A DNA stretch of 64,000 nt from Clostridium muellerianum (lineage in GTDB: Bacteria > Bacillota > Clostridia > Clostridiales > Clostridiaceae), in the NCBI RefSeq assembly GCF_012926525.1, contig NZ_JABBNI010000058.1:62001-126000 (forward strand), in the 5' to 3' direction. The notes under the pieces were generated by a model. That model did no database searches. It saw only the letters and a list, made by a program, of their open reading frames with translations, and had not been told where the DNA came from. This document shows, piece after piece, positions 44,562 through 52,816 of the stretch (position 1 is the stretch's first letter; every line of letters begins with the position of its first letter). Position numbers and translations under genes: made by a program.

Positions 44562-45161
44562 ATGAATATGGAGTTTTTTAGATTAATAAATAATTTAGCA
44601 AATAAAAATGCATTGCTAGATAAAATAATGATTTTCTTTTCAAAGGATGTACCCTATATATTTATGGCAATTACCGCATTAGTGTTTATTCTAGGTGTCA
44701 TTAAGAAAAATGAAGAGTTCAGAAAAGTATCTGTGAACACATTTATCATTACAGTAATTAATTTAATGTTAAGTTTTATAATTGGAAGTGTGTATTATGT
44801 AGATAGACCTTTTGTGCACAATAAGGTTAATTTGCTTGCTTTGCATGTTAAAGATGCATCTTTCCCAAGTGACCATGCTACAGGAACAATGAGTGTAGCG
44901 TTAGGACTTAGAAAATACAATAGAATACTTGGGATAATAATGACAATACTATCAATAGTAGTAGGATTTTCAAGAGTGTATGTTGGAAATCATTATCCTT
45001 CAGATGTTATTGGTGCTTATATTATAGTATTTATTACAAGTTGCTTCTATAATTTATTATTGAAAAGTAAAGTTGAAGGGCTTTATATGAAGGTTGAAAA
45101 GCTGTTAATTAATAAATTGAAGTTTGATAAGAGTATAGAAGACAATGTACTAAATGAATAA
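44562..45161 (+). CDS. PAP2-family phosphatase, BcrC-like
   Basis: 199 residues. The motif set is YYVDRPFVHN (the Lys-x6-Arg-Pro region reduced to Arg-Pro), SFPSDHATGTMSVALG with PSDH in place of PSGH, and SRVYVGNHYPSDVIGA. The PSDH form and size match BcrC-type undecaprenyl pyrophosphatases. Starts 19 bp after the previous gene, so cotranscribed. It would recycle the lipid carrier and may give bacitracin tolerance. Confidence 0.85.
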   Translation: MNMEFFRLINNLANKNALLDKIMIFFSKDVPYIFMAITALVFILGVIKKNEEFRKVSVNTFIITVINLMLSFIIGSVYYVDRPFVHNKVNLLALHVKDASFPSDHATGTMSVALGLRKYNRILGIIMTILSIVVGFSRVYVGNHYPSDVIGAYIIVFITSCFYNLLLKSKVEGLYMKVEKLLINKLKFDKSIEDNVLNE

Positions 45162-45225
45162 TAAGATAATTTACATTCATACTGTACTAAGTTTATGAAA
45201 GGTAGATATTGGAGGGAGTTGCAAG

Positions 45226-46521
45226 TTGCAGTCTATAACAGTGCTTTTTAATCATTATGGATATATAGTTTTACTAATTGCATTAATGTTAGAGTTGATT
45301 GCGTTTCCACTTCCAGGTGAAGTTCTTATGACCTATTGTGGATTTCTTATAAATCAACAGAAATTAAACTGGTTGCTAAGTATTATAATTGCAGCAGCTG
45401 GAACAATTATAGGAATAACAATATCCTATTTTGTAGGAAGTAAACTAGGAGTTACGTTTTTTAAGCGGTATGGTCATTATATTCATTTAGGTCCAGACAA
45501 GTTAGATAATACTTCAGTATGGTTTAATAAGTATGGTAACAGATTAATATTAATTTCATATTTTATACCTGGTGTTAGACATATTACAGGATATTTTTCA
45601 GGAATAACGGAAATTTCTTATAAAAAGTTTGCATTGAATGCTTATATAGGAGCTTTGTTATGGACTGCAACATTTATTTCTTTAGGAAAGGTTTTAGGAA
45701 CTAAATGGGAAAAGTATCACATTATGATTACTAAATATCTAATTATTAGTGGTTTGATAATAGCTCTAATTATAGTGACTATATATCTGTATAGAAATTA
45801 TAAGCAACAAATTATTGAATTTACTTTAAGAATACTTGGAAATGCCACAAAAACATTCAATTCTTTCGGTAAAATTAAAGTTGCAGTAACAGGTGTTGCA
45901 ATAGCTTTTTTAGTTTTTTTCGCACTTGTAATTGGTGTTACTCAAGATTTTTTAGCCCATGAATTTAATCAATTTGATACAGTTGTAACCTATTTAATAA
46001 AAACAATTTTTACAGAAAATTGGCGATATACGATGAAGTTATTTGATAATATAACATCTTTGAAGATATTAATATCAGTTGCAGTATGTGCGATTATATT
46101 AATTATGATAAAAGGTATTGATAAGTTTCTTGAAATTAGGTTCATGTTTTTAGCTATTGGTGGTGGAGAAGTTTTACAGACTATATTAAGGCTCATTTTT
46201 AGACGCTTAGGGCCATCAGGGCTATTACTAATAGAAGATATTAAATATACTTTTCCAGGTAAACAATCCTTAATGGCTACAGTTACATATGGATTTCTAT
46301 GTTTTCTTATATTGCGTCATATAAAGAAAGATTGGATTAGGACTGTATCTGTGGGAATAACTATACTTATTTGCTTTCTAGGAGGCTTGAGCCCTCTATT
46401 TTACCAAATTCAATATCCAAGCGATGTTTATGCTGGGTACATTTTTGGCGGTGTATGGCTAACTTTAAATATTGTTTTATTAGAAGTATTTCGTATTTTA
46501 CCTAAGGTACAATTGCAATAA
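45226..46521 (+). CDS. DedA-PAP2 fusion membrane protein with degenerate phosphatase site
   Basis: 431 residues. Residues 1-190 are a DedA domain (ELIAFPLPGEVLMTYCGFL, YFIPGVRHITGYFSGI), the family of lipid carrier flippases. Residues 220-431 have the PAP2 helix pattern, but the catalytic motifs are changed: FPSGH becomes FPGKQ, and the SRxxxxxHYPSD motif is SPLFYQIQYPSDV, so both catalytic His are Gln. FRRLGPS resembles the first motif. Phosphatase activity is therefore unlikely; a lipid-binding role with the DedA half is more plausible. TTG start after GGAGGGAG. Confidence 0.85.
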   Translation: MQSITVLFNHYGYIVLLIALMLELIAFPLPGEVLMTYCGFLINQQKLNWLLSIIIAAAGTIIGITISYFVGSKLGVTFFKRYGHYIHLGPDKLDNTSVWFNKYGNRLILISYFIPGVRHITGYFSGITEISYKKFALNAYIGALLWTATFISLGKVLGTKWEKYHIMITKYLIISGLIIALIIVTIYLYRNYKQQIIEFTLRILGNATKTFNSFGKIKVAVTGVAIAFLVFFALVIGVTQDFLAHEFNQFDTVVTYLIKTIFTENWRYTMKLFDNITSLKILISVAVCAIILIMIKGIDKFLEIRFMFLAIGGGEVLQTILRLIFRRLGPSGLLLIEDIKYTFPGKQSLMATVTYGFLCFLILRHIKKDWIRTVSVGITILICFLGGLSPLFYQIQYPSDVYAGYIFGGVWLTLNIVLLEVFRILPKVQLQ

Positions 46522-46631
46522 TAAGATATTAGGAAAAATTCAGATAAAGCTAGGAAGAGTTTTTGAAAATTATGGGAATATGATTTATAATTATATTATT
46601 AAATTATAGAAGAATAAAGAAGGGATGATGG

Positions 46632-47384
46632 GTGTACATTAATCTTAAAAAGGGCAAAAAAATTTTTGGTATTGAACGGAATATCTTCTTTACTGGCATA
46701 ACTAGCTTTTTAACTGATACAACTACGAAAATGATATATGCTATTATGCCATTATTTTTAATGTCTATAGGTGCGTCAAAGACAGAAGTATCACTTATTG
46801 AAGGAATTGCAGAAAGCACTGCATCAGTTCTCAAAGCTTTGTCAGGATGGTGGAGTGATAAAATAGGCAAAAATAAACCTTTCATGGTTATAGGATATGG
46901 TTTTACAGCTATTTTGTCTCCATTATTTTCAATAGTAACTTCACCCTTACAGGTTCTAGTTATCAGATTCAGTGAAAGGGTTGGAAAGGGAATAAGAACT
47001 GCTCCAAGAGATAGTCTTGTAGCAGGTTCATCAAGTGATAGTGAAAAAGGAAAAAGTTTTGGGTTTCATAAAGCTATGGACAATAGCGGGGCAGTATTAG
47101 GACCATTGATTACTTTTATAATTTTATCAATTTTCCCTGGTGATTATCGTAAGGTATTTATATTTTCAATTTTACCAGGAGTACTTGGTTTGTTTACTAT
47201 AATTTTCTTTGTGAAGGAGGCTAAAAAGAGTAAAGAAACTCTTCCTAAGAAAATTACTTTTAAGGACTTTCATGTTAAATATTATATATTTCTAGGGATT
47301 GCTTTCATTTTTGCATTGGGGAATTCAACTGATGCTTTGTTATTAGTAAAGGCTAATGTATTTAGTAATGCTAATAATACTTGA
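46632..47384 (+). pseudogene. MFS transporter, 3'-truncated
   Basis: 250 residues covering the first six helices and part of the seventh: ERNIFFTGITSFLTDTTTKM, the loop motif GWWSDKIGKNKPFMV (conserved between helices 2 and 3) and ERVGKGIRTAPRDSLVAGSS. Full-length relatives have about 390 residues. After LLLVKANVFSN the frame ends; the bases that follow give short fragments of the expected helix in other frames, then no homology. A repeat family 3 element begins 130 bp later. The start is GTG 46632 behind AAGGGATGATGG. Confidence 0.75.
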
Positions 47385-47515
47385 CTTCTATACCAATAAT
47401 ATAGCTTTAATAAGGACTATTATTAAATACATTCAGAGTATGTTTTATTCAATCAGGCTACATACACGTCTTGCCCGCTAGTTACTGATTATCCTTAAAA
47501 ATAAACTAAGAAAAA

Positions 47516-47593
47516 CTTACTGCAAAATTATGCAGCATTTTTTTATGCTTAAAAGAAATGTTGCAAAACTAACAACTTTAGTTTTGCAACATC
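47516..47593. repeat. Repeat family 3, copy 1 (double hairpin)
   Basis: CTTACTGCAAAATTA start, CTGC/GCAG hairpin with T7, then ATGTTGCAAAACTAA / TTAGTTTTGCAACAT, a 15-bp perfect stem. The same order occurs at 50448-50548. Confidence 0.75.
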
Positions 47594-47702
47594 CCATTTT
47601 TTAAGTTTTTGTATGACAAAAAGATAGTTCACTAAAGGCTTACAATATAAAATATGGTAAGTTATTTTACACTTATAGAGAAAATTTAAATGTGCATACT
47701 TA

Positions 47703-48362
47703 TTACTTTATATTGTTAACATTTTTTAAAATTCTCTCAAGCTTTTCAGTAGATGCAATTCGGTCATTGCATTTCTTACTGTCTAAACAAATATAAAAGC
47801 CTATTGACTTATAGGCACCTTCCCCTGAATTAGATGTTTTACAGACAGGTGAGACAAAAGCTACTTCATCTTTTCTTCCTACATGATTGCAAAGTGAACA
47901 TATATGGGTATTGTTTGAGCTATGGTTTGGCATTCTACATGTCATACCTATGAGATTACCATTCATATTATATGCTACAAATAACTTTTTAATGGGTTCA
48001 TCAATCCAACCTAAATATACATTCTTTGAATCTTGTGAATCCAAATTTTGCAATTTTAATTTCTTTTCTTTTTTAAACAGTTTACTGATTTGTGCATTTG
48101 TAACTTTTGGCATTCCATATACATATTTATCTAACCCATCTAAATATTTATCAATTTGGAATGGGTCATTTATTTCATTAATATCAAGAAGTTCTTTTTG
48201 TTCATGGGATAAACTTGTAAAAGTATTTAATATCTTATCGGATATATATGCCTTACTAGCTTCAACAATATTAATATCTACACAGCTTTTAAAAGTATTA
48301 TTTAAATCATTTAAACATTTTTTTATATAATTATACTCATGTTTTTTTATGAAAGCTTCCAT
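47703..48362 (-). CDS. FusB-like EF-G-binding protein
   Basis: 219 residues in the FusB/FusC pattern: an N-terminal helical bundle, then LFKKEKKLKLQNLD and YLGWIDEPIKKLFVAYNMNG, and a four-Cys zinc module with HICSLCNHVGRKDEV and GFYICLDSKKCNDR. Staphylococcal FusB binds EF-G and frees it from fusidic-acid stalled ribosomes, giving resistance. Clostridial relatives may have a translation-rescue role. Start at ATG 48362, about 10 bases after AGAGG; GTG 48374 overlaps it. Confidence 0.82.
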   Translation of the reverse strand: MEAFIKKHEYNYIKKCLNDLNNTFKSCVDINIVEASKAYISDKILNTFTSLSHEQKELLDINEINDPFQIDKYLDGLDKYVYGMPKVTNAQISKLFKKEKKLKLQNLDSQDSKNVYLGWIDEPIKKLFVAYNMNGNLIGMTCRMPNHSSNNTHICSLCNHVGRKDEVAFVSPVCKTSNSGEGAYKSIGFYICLDSKKCNDRIASTEKLERILKNVNNIK

Positions 48363-48457
48363 AAAATTTAGCACCTCTTTTCTAATATGTGTTATTTTTT
48401 ATTATCAATAAATATAGGTATGTCATTGTTTTGGTTTAGCTACATTAATGAACCCAC

Positions 48458-48508
48458 TAAAAAAAGATGATTATTAATACTCCAATCGAAAGTAACAATA
48501 ATCATCTT
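48458..48508 (-). terminator. Terminator of the CD3324-like gene
   Basis: Reading the minus strand, AAGATGATTATT / AATAATCATCTT (12-bp perfect stem, 21-base loop) is followed by a T run. Confidence 0.75.
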
Positions 48509-48652
48509 AATATAAGATATACTTCATATTCACAATCATTTTATTTTTGAACCTTATCTTAAAATATAAATGATACTTTCATTGGATTGACACAATGAAA
48601 TCATAACATAGTTTAAAATAAGCATTCAATCTAATAAATAATTCCGTAATGA

Positions 48653-48931
48653 TTATGAGCATAGAAGTTTTTCCTTACCTATTATTCTTCTTATACTTTT
48701 TTCTGATAGATAATATTCTTGAGTTAGTTCATCAATAGTAGCTCCATTAATATATTTTTTATAAATCTCATTATTTCTCAATTTAAGGCTACTCTTTATA
48801 CCACTCTTTTCTCCCCAGGTTTTATGATTTCCAATTTTTCTGGGTATGTAAAGATATTCTCCATCTACATATTCTTGTATTATTTTAACAATTTCCTCTG
48901 GCAACACATCTTGTGCTTTTACATGTTTCAT
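48653..48931 (-). CDS. CD3324-family small HTH protein
   Basis: 92 residues: VKAQDVLPEEIVKIIQEYVDGEYLYIP and WGEKSGIKSSLKLRNNEIYKKYING, then a helix-turn-helix ATIDELTQEYYLSEKSIRRII. This is the CD3324 family, related to Mor-like activators. It is likely to bind DNA; target unknown. A purine-rich GGAGTAAGGAAA site precedes the ATG. Confidence 0.75.
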   Translation of the reverse strand: MKHVKAQDVLPEEIVKIIQEYVDGEYLYIPRKIGNHKTWGEKSGIKSSLKLRNNEIYKKYINGATIDELTQEYYLSEKSIRRIIGKEKLLCS

Positions 48932-49251
48932 TTCCTTACTCCTTCACTCTTATTATAGAATTGAAGCAAAGAATACACAAAAGCTATGTGTTACAGAGCC
49001 TAAAATATGCACGCAGTTCAGCTAATTTAACAACTTAGGCTCCAAACAAAGCATAGCTGAGTTTGTTGTAGTCCTTGCAAGGAGCAAGCTGATGTAAAGC
49101 TGAATGTATCATCATAGACCTTCATAAAAAATCACCCCCAATACGCACATATTATATCATGATTATCAAGTTTTATGAAATACTATGAAAAATATTGGCT
49201 TCTTCAAAGCTCTTTCAGGTATCTTCTTGCAACTGTATATTTTATATTTCC
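48932..49251. other. Intergenic region before the truncated dehydrogenase
   Basis: No gene. A weak inverted repeat near 48990-49075 (AGCCTAAA / TTTAGGCT-like and AGCTGAGTT) is all I see. The fusion point of the dehydrogenase remnant lies at its right edge. Confidence 0.3.
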
Positions 49252-49851
49252 AATAATGTTATTGTACTTGGATGCGGTCCAGTAGGACTTTTGGCTCAAA
49301 AATTTTGCTGGCTAAATGGTGCAGAAAGAGTCATTGCAGTAGATTATATAGATTACCGATTAAAACATGCTAAAAAGTATAATAAAGTTGAAACGGTGAA
49401 CTTTGAACAACATGATAATACTGGTGAATATTTAAGAGAGATTACACATGGGGGAGCAGATATTGTTATTGACTGCGTAGGAATGGATGGAAAGATGACA
49501 CCTTTAGAATTTTTAGGAACAGGTGTAAAACTTCAAAGCGGAGCATTAGGAGGTTTTGTTATAGCCACCCAGGCAGTTAGAAAAGGTGGAATGATACAAG
49601 TAACAGGAGTCTATGGAGGAAGATATAATGGATTTCCTTTTGGAGATATAATAAACCGCAATATTAATATAAGAACTGGTCAGGCACCAGTAATTCCTTA
49701 TATGCCAACACTCTATAATTTAATTGTTAAAAATAAAGTTGATCCTAGTGATATTGTTACTCATAAATTGCCACTTAATAAAGCACCTCATGGATATGAA
49801 GTTTTTGATACAAAAACTGAAGACTGTATTAAGGTCGTACTTAAACCATAA
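49252..49851 (+). pseudogene. Zinc-dependent alcohol dehydrogenase (FdhA-like), 5'-truncated
   Basis: Only the NAD-binding half is left. VIVLGCGPVGLLAQKFCWLNGAERVIAVD is the Rossmann start, followed by GGADIVIDCVGMDG and GGMIQVTGVYGGRYN and a normal C-terminus. The catalytic zinc domain of about 170 residues and the true start are absent; a TTG-initiated frame from 49195 is fused to unrelated bases. Two CotF-type coat genes follow. In B. subtilis adhB sits among CotF-like genes yraD-yraG, so the arrangement is an old one that has decayed here. Confidence 0.8.
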
Positions 49852-49886
49852 GAGATTTTAAAATTAATTAAGGAGGCTTAAAAAAT

Positions 49887-50114
49887 ATGGAACAACAAAC
49901 AATTGCACCACATGAAACTATGCAGCTTCATGAACTGTTAACCTTTAAAGACCTTTGTCTTACTAAATCAGTTACCATGTCATTATTGGTTAGTGATGAA
50001 GAATTAAAAACTATTTTAAAAAATGATGCCGCTACATTAAAGCAACATATAAAAGAATTAAGTGAGCTTATGACACATTCACCTATAGCTACTTCGGTAG
50101 ATGGCGAATCTTAA
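49887..50114 (+). CDS. Small CotF-like spore coat protein
   Basis: 75 residues. QTIAPHETMQLHELLTFKDLCLTKS and DEELKTILKNDAATLKQHIKELSELM fit the shortened, helical form of coat F proteins. It starts behind AAGGAGGC and is 26 bp upstream of a second coat gene. Expected to be made in the mother cell during sporulation; no sigma-E/K promoter is visible because the upstream gene is broken. Confidence 0.7.
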   Translation: MEQQTIAPHETMQLHELLTFKDLCLTKSVTMSLLVSDEELKTILKNDAATLKQHIKELSELMTHSPIATSVDGES

Positions 50115-50139
50115 ACTAATATAGAAAGAAGGTAGGCAT

Positions 50140-50433
50140 ATGAATTCAATAATAGAAAGTCTTACTGGAATGGATAAAATGAGTGATCAGGTTATAGCTA
50201 CAGACTTTTTGATATCTGCTAAAAGTGCCGTTAGAAATTATTCAATGGCACTAACTGAAACAACTTCCAAGGAGGTCAGAACAGTACTTAGAAAGCAGCT
50301 AAATGATGTCATTATAGCGCATGAAACAATTCTAAACTATATGTCAAAAAAAGGTTACTATAATGCTTATAATTTAAATGAACAATACAAAATAGATATG
50401 CAAACAACAGAAACAGCACTAAATCTTACATAA
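50140..50433 (+). CDS. CotF-family spore coat protein
   Basis: 97 residues. DQVIATDFLISAKSAVRNYSMALTE, TVLRKQLNDVIIAHETILNYMSKKGYYNAYN: the ferritin-like helical pair of the coat F domain, including the final GYYNAY motif. AGAAGG precedes the ATG. Second gene of the coat pair beside the dehydrogenase remnant. Confidence 0.85.
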   Translation: MNSIIESLTGMDKMSDQVIATDFLISAKSAVRNYSMALTETTSKEVRTVLRKQLNDVIIAHETILNYMSKKGYYNAYNLNEQYKIDMQTTETALNLT

Positions 50434-50447
50434 GCCAACCAAGGAGG

Positions 50448-50548
50448 CTTACTGCAAAATTAAAATTATATAGCAGTTCTTTTTATGTTTAAAAAAGAGC
50501 AAATAAATGAGATATTGCAAAACTAATCACTTTAGTTTTGCAATATCT
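50448..50548. repeat. Repeat family 3, copy 2 (double hairpin)
   Basis: CTTACTGCAAAATTA is identical in the first 15 bases to copy 1; CTGC/GCAG plus T5, then GATATTGCAAAACTAA / TTAGTTTTGCAATATC. The two copies flank the block 47.6-50.4 kb in the same orientation. Confidence 0.75.
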
Positions 50549-50894
50549 TCTTTTGTCAATGCTATTCAGTTGATGATATAATAACGGTTTTGCTAAATAG
50601 TTCATAAGTTTTTTAAATTGGACATGCATATGCTGTGTTTTTATAATTAATAACAATATCAAAATAGAAGTGCATAATTTAAAAGGTTAGTAAGATTTTG
50701 AAATTGCAAGTATTTTTATATAAAGTATAATTACTATAAATAAACTGTATTATTGTGATATTATATTGAAAAAGCGTAAATATTTTACATGGAAATGAGA
50801 AATATACGAATAAAGTGGTATAATGTTTACATAAATTAAATTTAGAGATTTAATGAATTATGAGAGCTATTGATACAGTGTGGAGGTAGTAAAA
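50549..50894. other. Intergenic region upstream of the acetyltransferase
   Basis: No gene. TTTTACATGGAAATGAG and ACGAATAAAGTGGTATAATG contain a possible -10 (TATAAT, near 50818) preceding the acetyltransferase; the -35 is not clear. Confidence 0.3.
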
Positions 50895-51491
50895 ATGACA
50901 GAAAAAGAAAAAATGATTAATGGAAAACCATATAGAGCATCTGGAGAAGAATTATTTAGGGAACGACAACATGCTAAGGAAATGCTATTTGATTTTAATA
51001 GCTTGCGTCCAACTGAAATTGATAATAGAAATGTGATTATAAGAAAATTGCTTGGCAAGGTTGGAGTCAGCTTTTTTATTGAACCACCATTTCGATGTGA
51101 CTATGGATATAATATTTCTATTGGAGAAAACTTTTATGCCAATTATAATTGCACTATTTTGGATTGTGCTAAAGTTACAATTGGTGATAATGTTTTGTTT
51201 GCACCTAATGTTAGTCTTTTTACAGCAGGTCATCCAATTCATTTTGAGCCACGTAATGAAGGGATTGAATATGCCTTTCCAATTACTATAGGTAATAATG
51301 TTTGGATAGGTGGTGGTGTTATTATAAATCCCAATGTTAAAATTGGTGACAATGTAGTAATTGGTTCTGGTAGTGTAGTAACAAAAGATATTCCATATAA
51401 TTCTATTGCGGTAGGTAATCCTTGTAAGGTTATAAGAAAAATTACGGATAGTGATAAGCAATATTACTTTAAAAATCTTAAAATTCAATAG
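50895..51491 (+). CDS. Sugar O-acetyltransferase (Maa/LacA type)
   Basis: 198 residues. N-terminal MTEKEKMINGKPYRASGEELFRER is the Maa-like start; the body is a left-handed beta helix with hexapeptide repeats (SIGENFYANYNCTI, TIGDNVLFAPNVSLFTAGHPI with the catalytic His, PITIGNNVWIGGGVIINPNV, IGSGSVVTKDIPYNSIAVGNPCKVIR). It acetylates sugars such as maltose or galactosides. Start at ATG 50895 after GGAGG; the GTG at 50880 overlaps that site. Confidence 0.92.
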   Translation: MTEKEKMINGKPYRASGEELFRERQHAKEMLFDFNSLRPTEIDNRNVIIRKLLGKVGVSFFIEPPFRCDYGYNISIGENFYANYNCTILDCAKVTIGDNVLFAPNVSLFTAGHPIHFEPRNEGIEYAFPITIGNNVWIGGGVIINPNVKIGDNVVIGSGSVVTKDIPYNSIAVGNPCKVIRKITDSDKQYYFKNLKIQ

Positions 51492-51575
51492 CATATGAAT
51501 ATAGTATGAATGATATGCTATTTAGTCTTGAGGCACTTTTGTATCATACTTTAAATGCTATATGATATCCAGCTA

Positions 51576-51612
51576 AAAACCTTTAGAAATAAAAATCTGA
51601 AGGTTTTATTTT
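51576..51612 (+). terminator. Terminator after the acetyltransferase
   Basis: AAAACCTTTAGA / TCTGAAGGTTTT stem followed by ATTTTTAT. Confidence 0.75.
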
Positions 51613-51771
51613 TATATAGAAATTTTTTGTTTTTTTGTGCAGAATGTTTCTAAAAATATTAAATATGTTCATCAAATAAGCAGCTTTAATATTATTGCTT
51701 TTACAAAATATGATAATTTATTTGATTTATATTACATAATATGTTAATCTTTTGAAGGTGAGGTGATAGTA

Positions 51772-51882
51772 ATGTACGAATTAGTGAAATATGGTTCTGT
51801 TATAGTATGTACGATAATAATATTAGTTGCTATATATCAGGTTGCAACAGGAAAAGCTAAATTTCAACAAAAGAAAAAATAA
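51772..51882 (+). CDS. Small single-helix membrane protein, 36 aa
   Basis: ATG 51772 follows GAGGTGATAG. The product has a short polar start (MYELVKYGS), one membrane helix (VIVCTIIILVAIYQVA) and a basic tail (TGKAKFQQKKK). The strong ribosome site, the clean topology and the following perfect terminator make it a credible small protein. No family recognised. Confidence 0.5.
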   Translation: MYELVKYGSVIVCTIIILVAIYQVATGKAKFQQKKK

Positions 51883-51910
51883 TTGAAATGTTAATGATAT
51901 ATTTTATATA

Positions 51911-51960
51911 AAATTAAAGTGGCTATTGTATTTAATTAAATACAATAGCCACTTTAATTT
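51911..51960. terminator. Perfect 50-bp palindrome, likely bidirectional terminator
   Basis: Arms AAATTAAAGTGGCTATTG... and ...CAATAGCCACTTTAATTT are exact inverted copies over 25 + 25 bases with no loop bases other than the AATT centre. Ends of A and T give terminator-like character both ways. Confidence 0.75.
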
Positions 51961-52094
51961 TAACTTATTACTATGATTGCTATTTTCTTTGGAATTTTAA
52001 TACTAGGTAACTCAACTTTAGCAATAATCATTTTTTATCTATATATTTTAAGTTATTTATTCTAATCAAAACTTTAACTTTACTTTGCTTCGCG

Positions 52095-52667
52095 TTATAC
52101 TTTTAATTTGTATTTGTCTTTATTTTGTAAATACCATTTAGGAATTATTAAGTTGAAATTATCATAATGATCAAAGGATTTTAAACAACGTTTCATCATT
52201 CCATCAAATTCTTTTTGTCCAAGTTTTTCTGCCCATTTAATTGAATACAAAGACGCATGTGCTACATATACTGCTTGTATTTTCCAAAAGTCAATTGGAG
52301 GATTTTCATTAAAGTATCCTTGAATTTCTCCTACTGAGAATGCAATACTATGTTCTATATCAAAACTTTCAATCTTGTAAAACTCTTCATATTTATCACC
52401 ACATTCTAAGCGGTTAAAATCTATAACTCCAATTGTTTTATCAGGTGTATATATTAAGTTTCCCACATGAAAGTCACCGTGTTCATAAACAGGTGATGAC
52501 TTGCATAACATATTAATGTTGTTTCTTACAAATGCTATAGCTGTTTCATCATTTGGAATTCGGATAGATGAATTTTCATATTTTTGTAACTGCAATAACT
52601 TTTTAGAAATTTTATTTACTGAAGGAATATCTTGTGGTTCAACTGGAATGCTATGAATTTGTTTTTA
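52095..52667 (-). pseudogene. Aminoglycoside phosphotransferase-family gene, 5'-truncated
   Basis: The C-lobe is intact: EHGDFHVGNLIYTPDKTIGVIDFNRLECGDKYEEFYK holds the catalytic loop Asp (HGDFHxGN) and the metal Asp. Coding continues upstream of the first possible start to about 52667 (KQIHSIPVEPQDIPSVNKIS) and then stops. The nucleotide-binding N-lobe is gone, so it cannot be an active kinase. The relatives act on aminoglycosides, choline or other alcohols. Confidence 0.75.
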
Positions 52668-52816
52668 AAATGTTCATAAATATTTTTTATTATTTTAATC
52701 AAAAATTAACAAATTTGATTAAAATTCCAATAGAGGATAAAATTAAAATTAGTTAAAATAAACTTAAATATCAATTATATGTAGAAATGACAATTGGTCA
52801 TAAAATGAGGTGAAGC

